A stretch of DNA of 64,000 bases from positions 682,001-746,000 of the forward strand of contig NC_092793.1 of assembly GCF_918797505.1 (NCBI RefSeq). The letters are read 5' to 3'. This document shows, piece after piece, positions 48,101-57,100 of the stretch. The notes beneath the pieces were generated by a model, which was not told where the DNA came from, made no database searches, and saw only the letters and a program-made list of their open reading frames with translations. Numbering within the stretch: position 1 is the stretch's first letter; each line of letters begins with the position of its first letter. This DNA is from Bemisia tabaci (taxonomy: Eukaryota; Arthropoda; Insecta; Hemiptera; Aleyrodidae). The translations under genes were made by a program, and so were the position numbers.

Positions 48101-51100
48101 TTGGTTCAAATAAAAAATTGAGATCTTTGTAAATTTTTCATTTAAAAGAAATTATCTAGACCTAAAAACTGGAAAAAAGCACATATGTTGACTTAAAAAT
48201 GCGATATCGGGATTTCGACCTTTAGAATCTTAAAGTATGCCATTTTAGACGATTTTTCGTCCAAACCGGACCTCGATATCTTTCTTCGTTCGAGAGAAAT
48301 CAAGGTTCACAGGTTTTGACTTTCAACCCCCCTAGCTCCCCCCCAAAATTTTTTGGGGGTCTGAAAATTTGGGAAAAGAAGCGCTCAAGTATGAGTAATC
48401 AATAGACAAAGTCTGAAGAAATTCCAGAGGGGGGCGAAAAAAGCCGTTTTTGCATCAAGCTCTTTCGCCAATTGAAGAAAAAAATTGAGGTATTTTTGAC
48501 GTTTTCGAAGTGATTGCGGGCACCGCACAATGAGGAATGTAAGACATAGGAACGAAGTAGATTTTTTTATTCCTTACGGAGGGTATGAACTTACTTTGCA
48601 CAAATTCTCGGACCTCTACTGCCACTACAAGGCGTTCAAAAAAATTCTCCAAAAACGACTAAGTTGAGGTATTTTTGACGTTTTAGTCGCCATTTCGAGT
48701 ATTGCAAGACGAAGAATATAAGACGTAGGAGCAAAGTAAAATTTTTTATTCTGTACAGACGGTATAAACTCACTTTTTACAAATTTTTGGACCTTCATTA
48801 TCATTACAGAGTGTCGAATCAATTTTTGAACGCGAAAAAACGATCAAAATTGGGCTATTTTTGACGGGTTTTCCACCGTTGCGGGCATAGCTTGGCAGAA
48901 AATAAAAGACCTAGGAGTTTTCTGACATGTGTCCTTCCATACTGATGGTATGGACTTGCTTCTCACAAATTTTCGGATTTTTACTACCATTCTAGGCTGC
49001 TCAAAAAGTTCATTATACGTTAAAAAACGGCGAAATTTCGAGTTTTAGAGCTGCCGAGCGGAGAGTTTGGGCATTACCAAGCGTAAGGAGAGTGACCTAG
49101 CAGAAAAACAAAAATTTTCCCTTAATCTGCAAGGTATGTGCTAGGTTTGTACCAATTTTTGGACATCTAGGATCAAAACTGTGTTGCTGGCAAAAATATA
49201 AAAAATATACAGCGAAAATGTAGGGCTGTTCCATCGGTTGTTGGTAAGCTACAGTAACAGCTCCGTTAAGAAAAAGTTACGATAAGAGCGCTCTTGGCGA
49301 TAGCGATCAGAGTTTTCGGAGCTGACGAAAATAAGCTGTTGCCTTTTGTACATCTATTTTATGCGCCGCAGCGCCAGGCAATCTGATAAACCGACACATG
49401 GGGCAACAATGCATTGAGTGCAAGCTCTCAAAAATCCGTTAAGGCCGGCTGTTAACGATATCATCGCTACTGTCGGTACTGCCGCCAGTTTCGATAAGAG
49501 ACGATATCGATAGTGTTCCGGCAAGGATTCGCTTGAACACCCCTACAAAAATGCCAAAAAACCCGGAAAAATCTGTATGTTTAGGCTCTGTGCGCGCCGG
49601 GATAACATGTTTTTTTTTTTTCTAAATCCTCTTGGCTACCGTGTTTTCTTTATCACATAGAACCATTTAAGACCGTGCAACATTTGGTTTTGTCGATTTA
49701 AAAAAATAAGTCACACCCTATGTATGCTGCAGACTGTAGTTCTAAGAAAAATGTATCAAAGAATATAAAAAGGAATAGGTAGATGCTGCATTAATTATCG
49801 CTGAAAAAAAGCGTGTTGCTCAATACGCCCAATTTAAAATACAATGTGGACATAAAATAGATAGATGCAATCAATGACTGGAAGACACACTAAAGCAAAA
49901 TTATAATCAAGCTTTGGTTAAAAATATAGTCACATTAACTGGAGGAAATTTGCTTCTCGCTATCCTAATAATTTATTTCTTCTTCTTAGGTGGGAACGGA
50001 GGCAGGTTACATCAACATACTCAACACTGAGAACAATATGTTAATGTTTGAAAAATTATTGGATAAGCAAGAAGGTATGTTTTACTAATAGTGGGGTCGC
50101 TTAGGGTCAGAATAGTTCGAATTAGGCTACCAGCATGAAACTTTGTGGAATTGTAATTTATGGTACCTAGAACGAAAATCAATAAGGACCCAAGGTGGAA
50201 TTTTCATGGTTCCCCGTATTTTAACTACCATTTTCCAAGATGGCCGCCATAAGCTGATTTCCATTATTTTCTCATTTTTCAGAGGTTCTAACCTACTGAT
50301 TAACAGAAAATTCGGCAGGAATATACTTGAATGTGTCTACAATGAGAAAAAATTGACACTCAAGTCCAGTTGGCCATTTTGTCCTTGCTATTGGCCACCA
50401 TTTCGAATCATCGCGGCTGGGTAGCATGCACGAAATTCGGCAGGAATATGCATAAATATGTTGAGAATAAATATCTATTGAGACCCAAGTTCAATCGGCC
50501 ATTTTACTCTAGCTAATGGCCGCCATTTTGGATATTGACAGCCCAGTCCTGCTGCTTCGCGGTTTCTCAGATTTGCGCGGCTATTCTGCCGCTAATGCCT
50601 GAAAGAGCTTGATGCAAAAACGGCTTTTTTCGACTCCCCCCCCCCCCCTTTTGAAATTATTTCAGACTTTGACTACTGATCCACTCATACTTGAGGGCTT
50701 CTTTTCCCAAATTTTCAGCCGCGCAAAATATTTTTTTTTATTTTTGGGGGGGGGGGGGGTGGGCTAAAAGTCAACACCTGTGAACCTAGATATCTCTCGA
50801 ACGGAGAAAGATATTGACGCCCGGTTCGAACGAAAAATCGTCTAAAATTGCATACTTTAAGATATATAAGGTCAAAATCCCGAAATTACATTTTCAAGTT
50901 AACATATTCAGATTTTGAGTGTAGAAAATTTCTTTTAAGCAAAAGATACACAAAGATCTCAATTTTGTATTTGAACGAAAACCAGTTTTTTAAAGTGTTC
51001 GTCTTTTTCTGCATCCAATGAGTGGTCCATTATTCTGGGGAACCGAAGGGTTCAAGAGTTATGGACAATTGAAGTTTCCGCTCAACGTGCGCCCTAAAGC

Positions 51101-54100
51101 CGGATTTGGGTGTCATTAAAACAGATTAAATTTTCAAATCATGCAAAATAAGTTTTTAGGGATTCTTGAGGGTATCTGAGTTTAGAAATTACAGATACCA
51201 CCAAAAATTTCGTTTTCTTAAAATTACAGCCCCGTACTGCTACTTAGGAGGCCCACCAAGGGCCGATTGATCGCTCAGTGGGCCTGTATGGAGTTCTAAT
51301 TTTAAGAAAACGAATTTTTTGGAAGTATCTGTAATTTCTAAACTTAGCTAACCTCAAGAATCCTTAACAACTTATTTTGCTCGATTTGAAAATTTAATCT
51401 GTTTTGATGATACCCATATCGTGCCCTTTTGGACGCACGTTGAGTGGAAACTTCAATTTTCCATAACTTTCGAACCCTTGGGTTCTCCAGCTTTATGGAC
51501 CGCTTACTGGATGCGGAAAAAGACGAACAATTTAAAAAACTAGCGGTCGGGTCGGTTAGGGGTCGCTTCGGCGGCTCTTCACCAGATGACGGTCGTTGCC
51601 GTCCCGATAATCGGTGGGCCCCTTTCATGAGGGGCGTCTTGGCGACCCTCATGATGGGGGCACTGTAGCGAATTTTTCCCCTCATCACAAAAAAAAAAAA
51701 ATTTAAAAAACTGGTTTTTGTTCAAATACAAAATTGAGGTCTTTGTGTATCCTTTATTTAAAAGAAATTTTCCAGACTCCAAAACTGAAAAAAAGCACTT
51801 GTTAACTTAAAAATGTGATATCGGGATTTCGACCTTTAGAATCTGAAAGTGTGCAATTTTAGACGATTTTTCGTGCAAACTGGACGTCGATATCTTTCTT
51901 TGTTCGAGAGATATCGAGGTTCACAGGTTTTGACTTCCACCCCCCCCCCCCCCAAAATTTGTTGGTAGTCTGGAAATTATGGAAAAGAAGCGCTCAAGTA
52001 TGAGTAATCAATAGACAAAGTCTGAAGAAATTCCAGAGGGGGGGGGGGGGGCAAATTAGCCGTTTTTGCATCAAGCTCCTTGGCAGGAATATCCATGAGT
52101 GTGTTGAGAATAGAAAGTCTTCGAGATCCAAGTATGGTCAGTCATTTTACCCCCGGACTTGGCCGCCATCTTGGAGAAAAGGGGTCCGTCCTGTTCCTTC
52201 GAGGTTTTGTTGGACTTTCGTGGCTGTTTTGTAGCTAAACGTGTGAAATTTGGCAGGCACACGCACAATTAAGTTTGGAATACAGAAACGTCAAGATTCT
52301 TGGCTAATATTGGTGCAATCTAAAAGTGTAGTTGCACCAGCCAGAGGTATGGTTAAGTTAGCCAGGAATGATGTTCAATCATCCATACCTCTGGCAGTAG
52401 AACTCCACCTCCCGTTGCTGCCATAATCAGCCAGGAACTCATGTAATTGAAATTATCACACTTATTTTTCCACACGTTCCTTCTACTATCCATAGATAAA
52501 TCTTTTCCCATCGAAGTTTACACGATTTTAAGTCTCCTCTTTTTTTTTATTTAAATTTTGATTTTGAGCATTTAATATGGTCCACTCAACACTGTCGATC
52601 TCATGTTTCCAATGTGGACCAATTTAACCAGAATCAACCCAACTGCCTTTCAACTTGCCTAATTTGCTTTCATGTATTATTTTCACCAAAGAAAATTAGG
52701 AAACTTATCTCATGGAAGCTCTCTGAAATTCTCCACTACCCTTTCAAGAAAATATTCACGAAATTTCAAATCAGAATATTCCTTAGCTTGCTGTTAGGAA
52801 GATAAAACTCGAGAAGCCATTTGGTAAATTCGCAAATAAAGTAGGTCAGGACGCAAGGTAAAACAGCATTTATTTTAGAGGTCAATAACTGCATTAGGAG
52901 GGAGGAGTTTTACGAAAAAAACGAATGAGCCTTTTTCGAAGTTCTTGATGAGTACTTTACGAAACCACAATTGTTTTTAGGTTCTGACAATTGGACTGAG
53001 TTAAGCAGAAAGGAACCAACCCACGTTTTGGAAAAAATTGAGTTATGAGTGGTTTTGAACTCAATCACTGCTCTACTATCTATCGCCGAAAATTCAAAGT
53101 TTTTGTTGGAGCAAATTTTGCAGAAATTGAACTTGAAGTTTATCTTTTACATTGAGTCTTATGCAGGAGCCAAACTTTAAACCTCTTTTTCTCGGTTCGA
53201 TCCCGATGTGGCTTGGTTCCTTTCTGTTTAACTCCGTCCAATTAGGACAGCCACTGCCACGTCATAACAGAACACGTACAGTATTTTTTTTTCAAAAATT
53301 GAACTCCCCGTAATTCGAGAACCCCGCATCTTAGAGGATTTTGGCACAGGACTCTTTTGTTTGTTTTGAGCCGTAGAACAACCCTCATAGTTTGGCGCCA
53401 CTCAGTTGGTACATTCTGTACTTTAAGCTTCAAATTAAGGGCTGCCAAAATAGAAACTGTCTAATCAACTGCAGTTCAAAACAGATTCTACATACATCTC
53501 ATCCAATATCAAGACACTACCAACACACCCATGGATATTCCTGCTAAATTTCAAGCTTCTAGCGGCAAAACAGCCGCGCAAATCTGAGAAACCGCGGAGC
53601 AGCAGGACTGGACTGTCAATATCCAAAATGGCGGCCATTAGCTAGAGTAAAATGGCCGATTGAACTTGGGTCTCGATAGATCTTTGTTCTCAACATATCT
53701 ATGCATATTCCTGCCGAATTTCGTGCATGCTATCCAGCCGCGAAAATCTGAGAAACCGTGAATAATCGGCGCTTAACTGCTAATTTTCGAAATGGTGGCC
53801 AATAGCAAGGACAAAATAGCCAACCGGACTTGAATGTCAATTTTTTCTCATTGTAGACACATTCAAGTATATTCCTGCCGAAGTTCCTGTTTGTCAGTAG
53901 GTTAGAACCCCTGAAAAATGAGAAAATAATGGAAATCAGCTTATGGCGGCCATCTTGGAAAATGGCAGTGAAAATACGGGGAACCATGAAAATTCCACCT
54001 TGGGTCCTTATTGATTTTCGTTCTAGGTACCATAAATTACAATTCCACAAAGTTTCATGCTGGTAGCCTAATTCGAACTATTCTGACCCTAAGCGACCCC

Positions 54101-57100
54101 ACTATTACCCCTGTAGCTTCATTGTTCACTTCACTTATTTTTTAAGCAAATTATAAATTGAAGTGAATCGAAAGAAAAGCATAATTCCCTATTTTTCAAA
54201 CTAAAAATGCTCTTCGAAAAAACGATGTTCTGCCCAATGAATTTTAGCTTGCATCGCTTGCAATAGACATTTCTACGAACAGAATGTAAAATTAACAAGG
54301 TTGCGCGAATAATCGCAAATCGCGAATAATGGATGCGACTAACTCGAGCACTAGCCGATATTTTTATGAATATATAACAATGATAAATGAGATCTGTGAT
54401 TTAAGTGTTGAATTTGACCATAAACTCACTTTTAAACCCCAGGTAGACCCGAGAACAAATTTCTGAGTGGCAATCGTGAAAGTTTGCTAAAACCTGCGCA
54501 AGGATTCTATCCGACAGATTGTGGACCTCAGACTTCCTTTGATCTTTACCGACTTTGCGGAGTTTGTGAACAGTGCGCATGATTACAATTAGCCTGCATA
54601 TCTCTAAATGTTTCAAAATGGCAGCTGGTTAATGTTCAAAATAGCCGAGATTGGCAACTCGGTTTTGTGCCAATGGATTTGCCTGAAACTCTATGTTCAG
54701 GGGTATATTGACACGATATAAACGAATTTGGCATTATTTTAAACTAACTGGAATTTTTCAAAGTGGCCAAAAATTGGCAACTTTGGTTTTTTGCCGATCA
54801 ATTTGTCTAAAAGTTGGTATCTGATGGCATTTTTGGGCCAAAAAATAGAATCTGACGTTAGATCTTGAAAAAAACCGAGGTTGCGAATTTTGCCGTTTTG
54901 ACTTTCAAACGGCCGCCTTTTTTTGAAAAACTTGGGCTTCTTTTAAAATGAAATTCAACGCTAAACATGTTTTTTTCGTGTTAAAATATTGCCAGGTACC
55001 GAATTTCAGGCTGATCCATTGGCAAAAAACAGAGCTGCCAATTGTTTATGGTCGCTCCAATAGTACTTCACATTGTAAGTGCAAGTGTATGAGCAAATGG
55101 AAAACTTGAAAAGAAAAAATCGTCATACTTAGGTATTTGTCAACTTTCGTATTATCTGCGAATTTTTGTACTTAAAAAAGCCATTTTAAATCATTCGTAT
55201 TACTATTTACATTTGTGAATGATTCACTTAAATTATTCGCCATATGCCGTGTATTTGTGAATAATTGGGGACATCATTTGCTAATTGCTTTGTTTGCAAA
55301 ATTCATTATTCATTTGTATACCCTTGTAAAATTTAGAATCTTTTGGACTATTGTAGAAGCACAAATATTTTCCATTTTATGTCAACGCCACCTTTTTTCA
55401 GATACCCATCTCCTCCCATGAGTAACTATTGTCTCGCACAATGGTGTGGCATTTATCACAGGGCATTTCTGTTTCATATTTGTAAACAGTTTCCTTAATA
55501 AGAGTTGCCACTTTTTACACAAATGGCACACTAAATAGTCAAATACTAAGTATTATTCAAAAAAGTAATTTATTTTTATTTTTGGGAAGTATGTGTGTTA
55601 CTTAGTATCTACTTTTGCTCAATTCATCAATTTTTAGCTGCTAAAATTACTTCGTAGGAAAAATACATATTAAATCAGCCTGTACATTGTTTCTTGAAGA
55701 AGTGCTCTTATGAATGTCGAATCTTTGTTAATATTTTCAGCTTAAGGACATCAAGCATTGGAATGGACTTCAGGTTGTTAATGTATCCTTTAAGCAACCG
55801 TGAGGGACAAATTAAACTTTAAAAAAGTTAATCTCAAGTTTCATTTTTCGCTCGTGTTTCCCTCATCCAGTAAAGTATTTGAAATGACAATAAGTTAATA
55901 TTAGCATTATGTTTTCAAGTAAAAGATTTTCCATATTATTATGATGGGTTTTATAGGGCAAATAATGTGTCTGGCGTGGGATTTTTCGGAAATTCATCTC
56001 GTGAGCGGATCGGTTGACGCCGTGAGAGTATGGGATGCCAAAACTGGACAAGCCACTTTTAAAATGACAACTGGTCGCGCTGAAAACAAAGAACCCACCA
56101 TCGTCTGGTGCCTTTGCGTGACAGACGATTTTACCATCATCACCGGAGATTCAAGGTAGTTAAAGTACCATGCAAAGCAACTCCTTATACCAGAGCTTTC
56201 TTTCTCTGTTCAAAAATTTTTTAACTTCAACACAAGGTTGCAGAAAGTTCTACATAGCAAAATTTCAGCCTCAAAATTTTCTCACACCCTAGAAAAACAT
56301 AACTGTTACAATTTGAGTCAATAAATTTTAAAAATGAGCGTGCTTTTTCTGCTTTTTGCATTTTTTGTTTAATAAAATACTTCATTCTTGCTCCTATTTA
56401 GTTAGTAATCGTTAATATAATTTTTAGCACTCCAGACGAAGCTAATGTATCTCAAAAACCCGAATTGGTGCTCCCCGGGCTGAAATCTCTTCTTAGAAAC
56501 ATCAAAGAGCCCTATACAAAATTTCAACCCCAAAATCGGATTTTGCGGGGTCCCGTATCAGCCCTTAACATTAACATGGGAAATCCCATAAGGATTCAGC
56601 AGGAACTGTTCAACGGTGTTTTTTCCAAGAGGTGTAACATTATTTCTATGAAATTTACATATAACTGATGTTGATTGTGTAAAAACCATGAGAACTTATC
56701 ATGATAATGTATTCATTCCTTCAAGTGGACAGGAATTGCACTTGAACATGCACAAAGATTCAAGGGGTCCAGAGAAGTGGCAGCACTGCGTTCTCGCACG
56801 ATTACGGCCCCTGCGCCTTGGGGCGGAATACTAAAGACTGACGGAGCGCAGCGATACTGGTTTTTAGTTTTTTGCGAATCACGTTCTTCGCGCTTTCTTG
56901 GCATGATTCCCGCTATTTGGGATAAGTTAATGGAAAAAAATAAGGAATTTTTGATGCCTTGATACTCAGACATGAATGGTTTACACTTTTTAAGAAATTA
57001 TAATCGCAATAACACACTGGCAAGGTAGTATGGGTTTAAAGGTTGGAAGTGGGCAGGAAACTCCAGTTGTAATATTGACATCATAATGTTCGAATTTTGT

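Larger units (their letters stand above)
47165..49720. mobile_element. 2.56-kb hAT-like foldback element in UTP4 intron 3
   Basis: Ends TAGGGTGGGACTTATTTTTT and AATAAGTCACACCCTA, bounded by the perfect 8-bp duplication TGTATGCT (47157-47164 and 49721-49728). The arms pair through CAAATGTTGCACGGTCTTAA, GCCAAGAGGATTT and AGAGTTTGGGCATTACCAAG-type blocks. The interior contains a half copy of the AGAGC family, a tandem repeat, and a further insertion in the right arm. No transposase. Confidence 0.85.
50089..54104. mobile_element. 4.0-kb foldback element in UTP4 intron 4
   Basis: Ends TAGTGGGGTCGCTTAGGGTC and GACCCTAAGCGACCCCACTA. The arms are long and close to identical: the 93-codon frame at 50143 reappears on the other strand at 53730-54050. 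The arms are built of ~120-150-bp tandem units that contain GGCAGGAATAT and (A)AGATGGCCGCCAT-type motifs. Nested inside are the palindrome 50604-52078, a retrotransposon tail and a small inverted-repeat element. No clear target duplication. Confidence 0.82.

Noticed and set aside
50143..54050. 93- and 106-codon ORFs starting MWNCNLWYLERKS at both ends of the 4-kb foldback
   Set aside because: Inverted copies of the same arm. No family recognised and no further coding continuity.
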